From Perkinsus olseni (taxonomy: Eukaryota; Perkinsozoa; Perkinsida; Perkinsidae), in assembly GCA_013115135.1 (NCBI GenBank), contig JABANP010000735.1:1-20129 (forward strand): a DNA stretch of 20,129 bases, in the 5' to 3' direction. Positions 1 to 9,284 of this stretch are shown one piece after another. Under the pieces are notes generated by a model. The model was not told the DNA's origin, ran no database searches, and saw only the letters and a program-made list of their open reading frames with translations. A program made the position numbers and the translations under genes. Every line of letters begins with the position of its first letter. The first letter of the stretch is position 1.

Positions 1-785
1 ACCTTCAGGAGAGGCTTAACGTGAGAAGCAGGACGCGGGTGATTTAGTTTATTCAACGACGTCGTGTTGGCGTGAAGACACTCAGCTTTGGTGGGAGGCG
101 ATGGCTTCAAACCTCGAGTCCGGAGCAGTCACCGTTGCAGGAGGAGAATTTTTTGAAATTCTGCTGAAATTTTCTGGAAAAAAATCAGAGCGGTAAACGC
201 GCAGTATGAGTATCTTAGGTGCTGCAAATATTATCAGAGGATGACGTCCGAGCGATGAGTAGCAGACCGAGGAGTCACCCCAGGCGTTCGATGTCGATCC
301 ATGACGAAGGTGGTGGCGAAGGTACCTCCCTCGACAATCGTGATCTCATCGCGGGATCGCATCGATGCGGTTTTCATTAATCTGCTGCGCTTGAAGTGTA
401 GCTAAGAAATGCCGGAAATAATTTCCTTCTGTACTGCGGAATCACTGTCGGGAGAATAACTTATAGCACCGGTAATTCCGAGGACCTGGGATAAGTAAAA
501 TGAACGGACTCGTACGTAAAATGCGCTCGTGGAAACCGAATTCGGATCAGCCATGTTGGAGGAATTTCATCGACAATGACCCCGCGTCATTCGAGTTCGA
601 GTTCAATTCGGCACCTCATTTCTGCTGAGCGGAGTCTGGTTAATTATAATCGGCCTTTCAGACGATGTTGTACCTACCGAGTTGAGCCCTGCGAAGGAAC
701 GAGATAAAAGTTGTACGCGGGTTGAGGGTGGCCGGCGGAATTTGTCGATGCCTTTTCTGGACGGCCGTGGTCATTTCATTACTCC
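1..785 (+). other. Left flank; possible upstream exons only
   Basis: No confident gene. Two short plus-strand frames look protein-like: 255-380 (42 codons, starting MSSRPRSHPRR and rich in Gly/Asp later) and 500 onward (about 42 codons, starting MNGLVRKMRSWK). Either could be a 5' exon of the gene annotated from 786, because exons of this size are common here, but I found no splice pair joining them in phase. No RNA gene or clear repeat is seen. Confidence 0.3.
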
Positions 786-1881
786 ATGAGTCTTTCCTCA
801 AGTTTCGATAGCGGTTCCGAGGAATCAGCCTGTTTACCAGTTCGACGGGACGGTCCGCCGACGCAGGCTCTGCGTTCCGGTTCCCATTGTCAGTGTGCTG
901 CTTTTCAGTTGAGCTGTCTTCTCCACCAAGTCACTCGCCACCGCCTCGGCCGCCCTCCCCGCAGGAGCTGGTTTTGGGCCCGAAAGCCGCTCCTCCGGAG
1001 AGTGCTGAGGAAAATGGTAAGAAAGCTGTGGTACGTTTTGTACCACCGGATGCCGGGCGAGTCCCAAGAAGTTTACTTCGGCAGTTGACATGAAAGCTTC
1101 ACAGCTTTGCCGTATTCTCAGATTTGTCTCGGCTGCTTGATCTCACTTGCTCACTCTTCGAGTGGTATGATGTCTGAGATGGTGCCCAGTCTGTGGTACA
1201 CAGACGAGGTTAGGCGAGGCTTTGGGAGTTGGGAGGAGAATGAATGGATAATTTCTGCGGCCTTTCGAAGGGCGTAAAGTCAATCCGTCTCTAAAAAAGA
1301 TATATCATGAAGCGTCGTTATGTCGTTGCATCTTCGCCTTTGATGAAACGATGGTATAATCCAGCTCAAATAGGAGGCCGCGTCAGTGAGGCGCCTTTAG
1401 TGGAGGCTGCCAGTGATGATGGTCCACAGTGGATTCTCATGGGGGTTAACGTGATATGAGCGTGGCGTTTTGCCCCAGACGGACGAGGAAGATGTTGGCA
1501 GCGTGTGAGTGGTCAACGGGACGGTTTCGCGGCCTACTTGGGCAGGAAAGGCGCCAACGAACGGAGCGTGATGTACGCGATTAGTAGCTCGGTTGAACCG
1601 AGTCGGTTCGGAGTTGAATAGACTTCGGTGGAACTGTCAAGCAGGCCACCGCACTGAGACAGTCTCAGTGAGACTCCTCACAGCCGGCCCTGGCACATAC
1701 AGATTCTCAGGCGCCCAGAGATTCGTGGGGGATATTTGCTGCTTCATTCCTTGCAGTGCGACGATGGCGGGCGTCTGCTTGGACGAAATCAGGGATTGTC
1801 TTGGGTATTGAGCTTGGGAGGGTGAGCGAAGCAAATGTGGATGAAATCCTCCTGTTTCTTGAGTCTGTATCATCGGAGTAA
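786..1881 (+). CDS. Unrecognised 8-exon gene with C-terminal two-helix hairpin
   Basis: Not recognised. A phase-consistent chain of eight exons (786-852, 909-1016, 1122-1164, 1190-1273, 1387-1444, 1479-1504, 1546-1612, 1684-1881) encodes about 216 residues. The N-terminal part is Ser/Glu-rich and then proline-rich (SPPPRPPSP). The centre has an aromatic, acidic stretch (GSWEENEW). The last exon has two short hydrophobic segments separated by a basic loop (AVRRWRAS), then an amphipathic acidic tail ending LFLESVSSE. This hairpin with Gly-spaced second helix (GIVLGIELG) resembles MICOS subunit Mic10 in outline only. Weak points: exon 1 could instead end at 879, the 25-nt intron at 1165-1189 is extremely short, the 34-nt one at 1445-1478 is also small, and the start may lie further upstream. 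The splice pairs were chosen by eye, so individual boundaries are uncertain even if the gene is real. Confidence 0.45.
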
Positions 1882-2443
1882 TGCTTTTGGGTATCCGGGT
1901 ATGATCACCCGTAATCAGGGCCCCGTCATTGACACGACCGACTACAACCTGAATATTAGCGATCGATGAGGCCCAGCCTTAGTGCCAGAACGTTACAGAG
2001 TCTAGTACTGTTGGCCAATGGGACTATTTCGGCAGAATGAAGCATATTTTCTGGCCACTGGTGACTTCGCGTCAAGGGATTTCTGGTTATCCGGGATAAC
2101 AAATCCCATAGCAAAACTCGTTGAACGTTTTATTATTATGAAAGTACCCGTTCGTACAAGAATGGCTCGTGATCAGCACACAATGGTTTCCACGGAGTTC
2201 ACAGCACGAACTAACAGTTTCTGTTGTTGCGTCACTACAACAGTATCGGTCGCCACAAAGGTTGTGCAGAAAATTTAGAGGGCAGGGACCTCCGGTATTT
2301 CCGAAACAAAGGGGGTGCGGTGCCGGCCGGAACGAAGCAGTTGGACTCTAGACGAACTGGATGAACGGAGTCACTCCGGTGTCCAGATCGGACTAGCATC
2401 ATCCGTCCATTGTCGAGGCTGGTCGGCTCCGGCTTAGTGTAAT
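1882..2443. other. Gap between rightward genes
   Basis: Two open stretches occur on the plus strand: 1865-1970, encoding a peptide containing YHRSNAFGYPGMITRNQG, and 2018-2278 (86 codons from an ATG, A+T-richer than its surroundings). The first begins right after an AG and could be an alternative last exon of the preceding gene, but it is out of phase with the chosen model. Neither is supported by homology I recognise. The rest probably holds 3' and 5' untranslated sequence. Confidence 0.25.
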
Positions 2444-3035
2444 ATGTATTCTTCAGACCTCGAAATATCCACAGCATCGGCGTGGTGGAGCGGCGATGAT
2501 AAGAACATGTCGTCCTCGACATCACCGGAGACGCTGCCAGAGGAGGATGAAGGCAGTGGGGACCGATTCTTCACAGGTAACTCTCACTGAGGGAGCTCGA
2601 AAGTACAACCCGTCAACCAACTGTCAACAACTCTCTGGATTTTGCGATCGGTGACGTTGGCTAATTTTCCATCTTTCACAGCTGTCATTCTCCTTTTTCA
2701 TAGCATCCACCAGTATCGATCGCACTCGGTGTAGTTCAGGAACGCCGCACGACGGTCATAGCGACATCTCCTGGGTGGAGACCTCCAGCGAATCATCTGT
2801 CTCGCCGGGGCAAGTGAGGGATCCAGCCCTGATCACCAACTCTGGGCCCAGAGTACGTGCCTGGTCGGAATTTCGTGGCGCAGCGGTCATTTTGTTGCTT
2901 CAGACGCCCTCGCCGACTAACAAGGGTGGGTGGCTGTCATCGTGGCTCGGTCGGAGCAGAACAGTGGATGAGCCGACTCACGTAGGGTCAGGGCCGGGTG
3001 ACGAACTGTACTACCACAGTGACAAATATACATGA
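2444..3035 (+). CDS. Acidic Ser-rich protein, 3 exons
   Basis: Not recognised. Exons 2444-2576, 2704-2813 and 2904-3035 join in phase (1, then 0) to give 124 residues. The ATG at 2444 is preceded by an in-frame TAG. The product is low in hydrophobic residues, acidic and Ser/Thr-rich, with scattered tryptophans (SAWWSG, DISWVE, GGWLSSWLG). It is probably mostly disordered. Introns are 127 and 90 nt with GTAACT/CATAG and GTGAGG/TTCAG ends; the second has a clear pyrimidine tract. The second intron is a multiple of three without a stop, so the reading frame also runs through it and retention cannot be excluded. A donor at GTAGGG inside exon 3 would be in phase with the exon at 3332, so this may be the 5' part of one longer Ser/Arg-rich gene reaching about 4154. 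Confidence 0.5.
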
Positions 3036-3128
3036 AGGGGTGAATGATAAATTGCAGCAGTAGTGTCTGGAATTTCACCCGTAACGCGTAAAGTGCCGTT
3101 TTTCGCATAGTGAAAAATGAAGTGTAGT

Positions 3129-3162
3129 TTTCTATGTCGCGGGTGAAACTCCAGTATTAATT
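3129..3162 (+). repeat. Dispersed GTGAAACTCC element, copy 1
   Basis: A short stretch centred on TCGCGGGTGAAACTCCAGT. A closely similar stretch is at 4841-4876, and a weaker one lies near 5700. All three follow a GAAA-rich segment and a T-run. It lies in the noncoding stretch between the 2444 and 3332 gene models. Confidence 0.4.
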
Positions 3163-3331
3163 GGGATTCATCAGTTGCTGTCGCTCGCAGGAGCGACGCG
3201 TCCTTCTAGCGAGACTTGAGAAAGTGATATTTTGTACCGCATTTTGAGTAACTTAGTACAGAATCGTGTCTCTTGTTATTCACGCCACAGTTGGCCCACG
3301 TTACATAGTAGGTAGGCCTGTTCACCTTCAG

Positions 3332-4154
3332 GGACCAGGGAGCGACCGATGGGAGGTCAGCAGCGGCACGAGTATCGCCAGTGGAGCTTCTGTTAGAGGG
3401 CGGAGCCTGTCACGCGGTCGGAAGTGAGCGGTTGAAGGCACAGCGTGGGAACTCGTCGAACTGGATTGAGCGAGCGAATCCGGTTCGAAAAATCAATGGC
3501 GATATTCCACGGCTGCCCGTTGAGATGATGCAGGAGTTGAGGTTGGTGTGGTATTGGTCTTTTTCCGTGGTAGGCCCTCCCCCGCCGGCTCATCAGCATC
3601 GATTCGGTCATCATCACTTTCATCAGTGTCCAGTATCGGCAGTTCAATTTCCAGTATCAATAATAAGGCAACTCGGCGGAGCGATGCACGCCAGTCCAAG
3701 TAGAATGGACAGTGGTTCCCTCTCCGAAATGACGGGCGCAGGGATAGAACCCGGGACCTTGAGCGCATCTCTATTTCAGATCGGCCTTCCGACGGGAGAA
3801 CCGGAATCTCCTCATCGCCCAGGCGACAGGGCAGGGAGCTGAGCGTCACAAATTTCTGGCGTCGCTTCGGGAAGAGGGACGCATCGCCGCGGCAACGAAA
3901 AATCGGGAAAACTACAAATCCGACGAGTAAGAATGTCGGGGAATTTCGTGGCGCGTGACGCTGTTGAGCAGGCTATTTGTCAGCCAGAGCAGCCCAGCGT
4001 GGGCGTGGTAGCCGCTCTTATCTAGGAGGGCGGCACCTCCACAATTTCTATGATTTTCATTTCGTCTGTTAATGCAGAGTTGAACGACGACGGGTTGGGT
4101 TCTTGCCTGGCACGGAGAGAAGCCGCCCGATTGCACTGTGCGAGCGAACAATAA
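3332..4154 (+). CDS. Ser/Arg-rich protein, at least 5 exons
   Basis: Not recognised. Exons 3332-3423, 3574-3699, 3742-3926, 3984-4007 and 4078-4154 join in consistent phase. The product starts with a Ser/Gly/Arg stretch (SVRGRSLSRGRK), then a serine tract (SSLSSVSSIGSSISS), then a basic region with a tryptophan (NFWRRFGKRDASPRQRK). It is likely disordered. Introns are 150, 42, 57 and 70 nt with donors such as GTGAGC and GTAAGA. No initiator ATG is assigned: the first exon follows a strong acceptor (TTCACCTTCAG) and may join the 2444 gene. After the TAA at 4152-4154 the same frame stays open to about 4353, and a 24-nt GT-AG segment (4138-4161) would remove that stop, so the true end may be near 4353. 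Long antisense frames over 3912-4382 are considered shadows. Confidence 0.45.
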
Positions 4155-4467
4155 GATACAGCCACCGGTCGGACTTGTCGTGAAAGGGTTTTGGTTGAGG
4201 GGCCGGTCGGTAAGCGTCTCACGCATGGTTGTCGAGGTCTCTGTGCGGGATCTCCACCACGCGAACTGGGCGGCTGGGCTGTTGACTCGCGCAGTGTGAC
4301 GCCGGAGCCTCGTGGCAATAGCGCGCGCCCTACATCGAGACAATGAACAGCAGCCACCACCAGGGTCCCTGGTCCAGGGCAAAGGAGATGGCCCCCTTAG
4401 CCTACTATTGAGATTTCCGGCTAATGTTTTATTAACTTTTTCGAAGGGACCATCCCTCTTTCTCTCA
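4155..4467 (+). other. Possible last exon plus spacer before phosphorylase
   Basis: Plus-strand frame open from 4162 to about 4353 in the same frame as the preceding exon, encoding a basic, Gly/Pro/Ser-rich peptide (containing VLVEGPVGKR and SVTPEPRGNSARP). From about 4430 the sequence becomes T- and C-rich up to the phosphorylase ATG at 4468, which suits a 5' untranslated or trans-splice region. Confidence 0.3.
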
Positions 4468-6932
4468 ATGCTGCCCCCGAAGCCCGAGGGTCAACGTCGA
4501 CTGGGTATCCTGGGCGGCAGTGGTGTGAATTTACCGCATGCCGAGGGTGACAAGATCACAGTGGAGACGCCCTATGGGACTGTTACTAATATCTTACCAT
4601 TGCATAGGGAAGGTGAGCCTCTTCTGCAGCGTCCGTTTTTGTGACCGACTGATGGAGGGCACAGCATCCCGGCTGGGATCCATTCTTTCATCTGCTGCCT
4701 TCGGGGACTAGAGAGGCACCGTTGGGCTGACTACGATCGCTGGGCTTCGATAAGTTAGCCTTACCAGTACTCTCTGGTATGGAGTTACGCTAATAACCTA
4801 GTAGTGCGCACTAGTATTCCGACGAGAAACGCGAGATGTTTTTTATATCGCGAGTGAAACTCCGGTGGTGATTACCATAGGATGTGAGCGTGATGTATAT
4901 GGGGGGTGTGACAAGCGTAGTTTGATGAGGCTAGTCATAACACGGCTTCACTGTGTTACGTAAATAGTGCGAAGCGTGAAGTTCACACTGTGATCTCCAT
5001 TGGTTTTTCAGTCATCGTATTGTCCTTCATAGTATTGACATCTGCGACAGCATATCGGTTAAGCACCTCCTTACGTGAATCCCATCGTGACAGCTCTTTT
5101 AGCTGAAACAGAGATTATTGAAACGTTGAGGGACCGACTCACGGGGAATAACAGTCACTCGATGCTTCCCCTCTGGACTCCCTTCCTTGATCTACCGTCG
5201 TAGCGAACCAGCTCAGTTCGCACGATCAGTCTCATCGGGTCAAACTAGAGTCAGTGGTGAAGTGCTCATCGTCGTCCAGAGGTGAAGGCCAGGCTTCGAT
5301 CAAAGTCCTTGAGCTCCAGTACAATTCTCTGAAACTCGCTAGTTGATTCCGCCGTCTTCCGTTTCTGATGTAGCAAGAAGAAAATTGGCAACCCTGGGCG
5401 GGCGTATCTTTCACGTTTGCGTCTGCCTCAGATGACTTTGTGCGTATTTTTCGTGGCCCGGCACCACAGTAGCAGCGAGGGTTACACTCCCCCACACGAA
5501 GTGCCCTACCGGGCCATCATGTGGGCCATGGCTCATGAGCTCCTCTGCGATAAGTAAGCTACCATTTGGGAAGCCGGTTGGTCTCTCCTTCGTAGCGCCC
5601 GCCGACGACGATCTGAATTGCTCGAATGTTGGTATGGAAAGGTTCACTGTAGCTTTTCCCGCGATATGAAGGACACATCGCGATTTTTGCTTTGTGAAAA
5701 GCGACACATTTTTCGGATGAAACTTCACTGTACTAGAGTGTTCTCGCGGTGGTGTTCCGAGGAGTCCGTTGCCGGCCAGGTCCGGCTCTCATGAACTGGA
5801 AGATTACAGCTCAAGTTTGCGCCTCTCGAGATGTGTTCGTCTCCTTGCTCAGGATAATCGCTCTTGCATCAGTTGGCAGCATCAGACCAGACTTATTCAA
5901 GATCGGAGACATCGCCATTCCGACGGACTTTATTGATTTCGCCTATCAGCGGGGCACCATGACGTGAGTTTACCCGCGATGACACGGACATGCACTTCAA
6001 CGATTACCATCTTAACTGCTTGCTAACTGCCAGTAACTCGTACCATGTTGCGCCTTGCGCTCGCGTGCGTGAGTTTATGTGCCAGAGTAAGCTTTAGATC
6101 ATACTATAGATCCTATTTTCGCTTAAAGCCCTCATAGGACTTGTTATCACCTGATTGCTACCTCTCATTGTCTTAATTATGATCCTTTATTATCTCCTAG
6201 TCAGAGGCCTCACGTTTCCACTTTGACTGGATGATGGCTGCCGTGTCCGCACAGGGTGCTCACGATTACAAAATGATAGCGGCTGGAGGGGTGACCTAGC
6301 GCAAAAAAACAAAGTTCGAGTTCAGATTTTGGGGCAACTCTGATGTGGGGCCCTTCTCGGGCGAGAAGGGACGCATCCACTACACACCGTGTGACCATGA
6401 CGATCTGCTGTGGCGGAAGGTGAGTTCCTCAGTGCGATTCTTTCGGCTGATTTTTGGTGCCTGCAGAAAGTCGCCGCCACACTTTTCCCCTTCAAAGAAG
6501 GTCCTCATACTGTATGCCTCCGAGACGTGAGCGATACCGAGCCTGAGATCGTCTACGCCCAAGCCAACGGGCCTCGGTAGGCGTTTCAGAGGGCCTTCCA
6601 TGTGACGTTGCCGAGCAGGTTTGAAAGTCGAGCGGAAGTACGCATGCTGCAGGGCCACGGTCATCTGGTCGGAATGACATGCGCGTCAGAGTGGACCCTT
6701 GCCGGCGAGCTCGGAGTGGGTCTTGCGGGCTGCTGCTGCTGCTGTGTTTAGTGAATCGTGGAAGGTACCGTACGCGATCGTGGCTATGGTGGACAACCTT
6801 GGGAACGGTCTTGACTCGGGTATTGACGGCAATTTTATGACGGAGTATCAGAAGCATCGCAACGAGCACTTCCACACTACGGCTGCTATACTCGACCAGA
6901 TTGGCCGGAAGGCACGAGAATTGCTTTTTTAA
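4468..6932 (+). CDS. Purine nucleoside / methylthioadenosine phosphorylase family
   Basis: Phosphorolysis of a purine nucleoside to free base and ribose-1-phosphate or its 5-methylthio form; cytosolic family in purine and methionine salvage. Seven exons are visible: 4468-4612, 5432-5553, 5853-5963, 6326-6419, 6467-6526, 6590-6715, 6765-6932. Family blocks appear in order: phosphate loop RRLGILGGSG and ETPYG (exon 1); VFFVARHHSSSEGY and YRAIMWA (exon 2); SVGSIRPDLFKIGDIAIP with DFIDF (exon 3); RFESRAEVRM and VGMTCASE (exon 6); PYAIVAMVDN (exon 7). Total length of about 275 residues fits the family. From exon 2 on, all junctions are in phase with GT-AG introns; the last three are 47, 63 and 49 nt. 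Odd points: exon 1 ends in phase 1 but exon 2 starts in phase 0; the usual RHG is RHH; the usual GPRF is PSRF. Substrate cannot be read. The start at 4468 fits the family N-terminus, though the frame is open further upstream. Confidence 0.85.
4841..4876 (+). repeat. Dispersed GTGAAACTCC element, copy 2
   Basis: Second copy, with core TCGCGAGTGAAACTCCGGT after a run of T. It lies inside the large first intron of the phosphorylase gene. A weaker third relative (GGATGAAACTTCACTGT) is near 5715-5731 in the next large intron. Confidence 0.4.
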
Positions 6933-7250
6933 TGAAGGATAGTTTACGAGGCATTTTTTAGCAGCTCGCTTGTTGCGTTGAAAGTGGGAGTCACACACCT
7001 GCGACGGCCAAGATCTGTTTCGCAAGCGAGACTTCGTTGAGTGATGAGTAGTTGGGCGCATGAGAGCGAAGATGTTCGACACAGCGTCATCTTCATCGAG
7101 GCTGGCAGAAAGGCATTTCGACTCAGTAACGGCACGAATGCGTAAAGGCCAAGTAGGGCTGACAGAACACAATGCCACACGACTGATACAAAACGACTTA
7201 AACAGTATAAGTATTTATGAAAAGCTAAAACGATGAGATTTACAGACACC
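6933..7250. other. Convergent 3' region
   Basis: Spacer between the phosphorylase stop (plus strand) and the PB1 gene stop (minus strand). The antisense frames here look like noise. No canonical AATAAA signal or stem-loop stands out; an A/T-rich stretch at about 7200-7235 could serve as 3' untranslated sequence of either gene. Confidence 0.4.
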
Positions 7251-8795
7251 TCATGAGGAATAGGTCGGCGCCTTGCCGGAGGAGCCCTTCCGACCCGTCC
7301 CTCCGTGAGAATATCTTCGGCTGCTGATACTCTGAAAGCCCTTTGTCGTCATCTTGTCGGTGAAGTGCTGCAAGACCTTCTTTAAGTCCTGGTCAGCACC
7401 GACCAAAGCGGCCACAAGGTCCTCGGCGCCTTCCGGGGTCCGGACGAAATGCTTCTCAATGAGCAAGCGCTGGAGTTGGTTGGCAACATCGCTGGTCTCG
7501 GCAACGCACAGCTCCTCGTCGTTTGCTTCCTTCAAAGGCTCCTCAGTGGCCTCTCCTGTACGCTCTTCCTCCTGCTCCTTCGCGAGGTCGATGAGACGCC
7601 TCGACACCTTGTTAATATCCTTACTCGAACTCCCCAGTCGCTCCACGAGGTCCTCGGCCGTCTCGCGATTGTCGACGAAGCCAAGTTGAGTGAGAAGGTC
7701 CACCATCGTTCGCCTAGCGTCTTCGTCACCGGACTCCATCTTCTCAATCGGAAGTCCTTCAACGGGGTCTTTCGGTAGCTCCTCCTGCCCTCCGTTCTTC
7801 TTCTCGAATTCGAGCTGCTCTCGGAGCCTTGCCAGATCCACACCCGTCTCACCGAGGCTCTCAACCAAAGCATCGGCGCCGACCGAGGAAACAACGTAGC
7901 CGAGATCTTCCAGCAGCTCGGCCAAAGTATCAGCATCGCCAATCTCGCTGTCTGCCTTCTCACAGGGGGTTGCCGAATTGCCATCGTCCATCTCCTCAAT
8001 GTTCAACTCCAACAGCGGAATTCTCCCACTAGCCTCCGCGCGAATCCTAGCCAGCGTCAAGCCGTCCTCCAAAGATAGGTCGTTAAGAAGGCATTTCTCA
8101 TCAGAATCATCTGTATAATAGAGCCTGTAGTTTTCGTAGAGACGGCCGAGCTGCGGCCAAGCTTTGAGGACGTACTCCTCGATGTCAGTCATGTTCTTAA
8201 CGCTGCTTGCGTTCACCCGGATCCGCAAGATGCCTGCATCAGAGCGCATTTTCAGAATAAAATTCCTCGACATCTCGAAAGCAATAAGAAGTACTGAAGC
8301 TGAGTACAGCAGTTCTGCGCGATCAGTGGCATTCGAGAGGTAGGGTCTCCTTCTGTCAACCTCGCGGTCACTCTTACTCGCCAGAGATGATGTCGTTTGG
8401 CCTCACTAGCTAGCTTAGAGTACAGTCCTGTGTCGCTGCTGTTGGGGTGCCCCACTTGGGGACATTCTACACAATCCTCGGCGTGAGGGTGTCTCAGTTC
8501 TTTCACAGCGTCAGCCAATAACCCGTGAAATTCAGCGACTATGTGATGGTTCAACTTCAGCGGCGACAAGCTTACAATTTTGCATCTCGTTGATCTCTCG
8601 GGACATTCTCGTGATCGGCCGGCTGACATCACAAACCATGTTCTCTACCATGGAGATGATTCTTCTGGCGGTCTCATCTTGGACTTCCTGCTTTGCATAC
8701 TAGTAGGCAATCGCCCCCTCGAAGGTCACATACTGTACGTTTTTTACAGGCCAGCGACGTCTCCGAAAGACGGAGCGTGTCAGTGATACAGCCAT
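7251..8795 (-). CDS. PB1-domain protein with three UBA-like repeats
   Basis: Last exon 7251-8273 encodes 340 residues. Residues about 5-90 look like a PB1 domain: a basic first strand (FILKMRS) with Lys8, and an acidic OPCA-type stretch (YYTDDSDEKCLLND). Three similar repeats of about 40 residues follow at 115-155, 189-230 and 265-305, with pattern LLxxLGF/Y..AEDLVExLG...DL.KV...L, recalling degenerate UBA three-helix bundles. A basic Ser/Gly tail ends the chain. PB1 domains mediate head-to-tail oligomerisation, and PB1 plus UBA is the plan of p62/NBR1-type ubiquitin receptors; the role here is inferred. Upstream exons 8748-8795, 8576-8699 and 8378-8538 form a clear phase-consistent chain, with an Arg-rich start (MAVSLTRSVFRRRRWP) then a helical region (RMSREINEMQN). 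Introns are 48 and 37 nt. Their last exon joins the PB1 exon in phase across a 104-nt intron, giving 451 residues. If instead a separate gene begins at 8273, its ATG directly follows an AG. Confidence 0.75.
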
Positions 8796-9284
8796 TAGAA
8801 GTCTAGCTTATCAAGAATCCGTGACTATCGAAAGTGTGGTGAGTTGTGGTTCAGGAGAATCCCCCGACTTATCAAAGGGCTCCTTGTTTTCGTGTCGTCG
8901 GCGTGCACGCCATATATTGGGATTGCCTTCCGCTAGGCCCAAGGGATCTGCCAGAAGACTGTTGACGATTGGCTGACATTAACTTTTCCACTATCTTGGC
9001 TATTGTGTCACCAGGATCACAATCTGCCTGAACGGACAGACCTTTCACTCAGTCCGCGTACCACCTCCGACTAGGAATCTTAACGCAAGACCGGCCGTCT
9101 ATGAAATATAAAATAGAAGTCACTTCTATTGAGTGAAGTTTCTCGGAGAACAACGCCCTGACGGAGCGGGTTCTCAGCCGCACCCCCAAAAAATGAAGCG
9201 GGGATCGGCGGTGACCACTCGGGCCGCTAGAAATCATTGAGAAGAACTCTATCCCCCGAAGCTATCGCATACAGCGTTAAAGAC
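8796..9284. other. Spacer with no gene seen
   Basis: Lies between the start of the PB1 gene (8795) and the end of the first Cys-rich gene (9285), both on the minus strand. It should contain the PB1 gene's promoter and the Cys-rich gene's 3' end. I see no convincing coding frame, RNA gene or repeat. Confidence 0.4.

Noticed and set aside
3742..3765. tRNA-like B-box remnant (reverse of GGTCCCGGGTTCTATCCC)
   Set aside because: No A box or cloverleaf can be folded around it, and it falls in a coding exon (DRTRDLER) of the plus-strand gene.
3912..4382. Long minus-strand open frames (156 and 112 codons)
   Set aside because: They are antisense to a phase-consistent Ser/Arg-rich plus-strand exon chain; one lacks any recognisable motif and both have unbalanced, Arg/Ser-heavy shadow composition.
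6727..6743. CTG trinucleotide run
   Set aside because: Only about five units, inside a 49-nt intron of the phosphorylase; common short run with no sign of expansion.
6492..7178. 228-codon minus-strand open frame
   Set aside because: Antisense to exons 5-7 of the phosphorylase, whose family motifs clearly read on the plus strand.
7354..7999. Several 69-155 codon frames on both strands
   Set aside because: Shadows of the PB1-protein exon, which has a recognisable domain and repeats.
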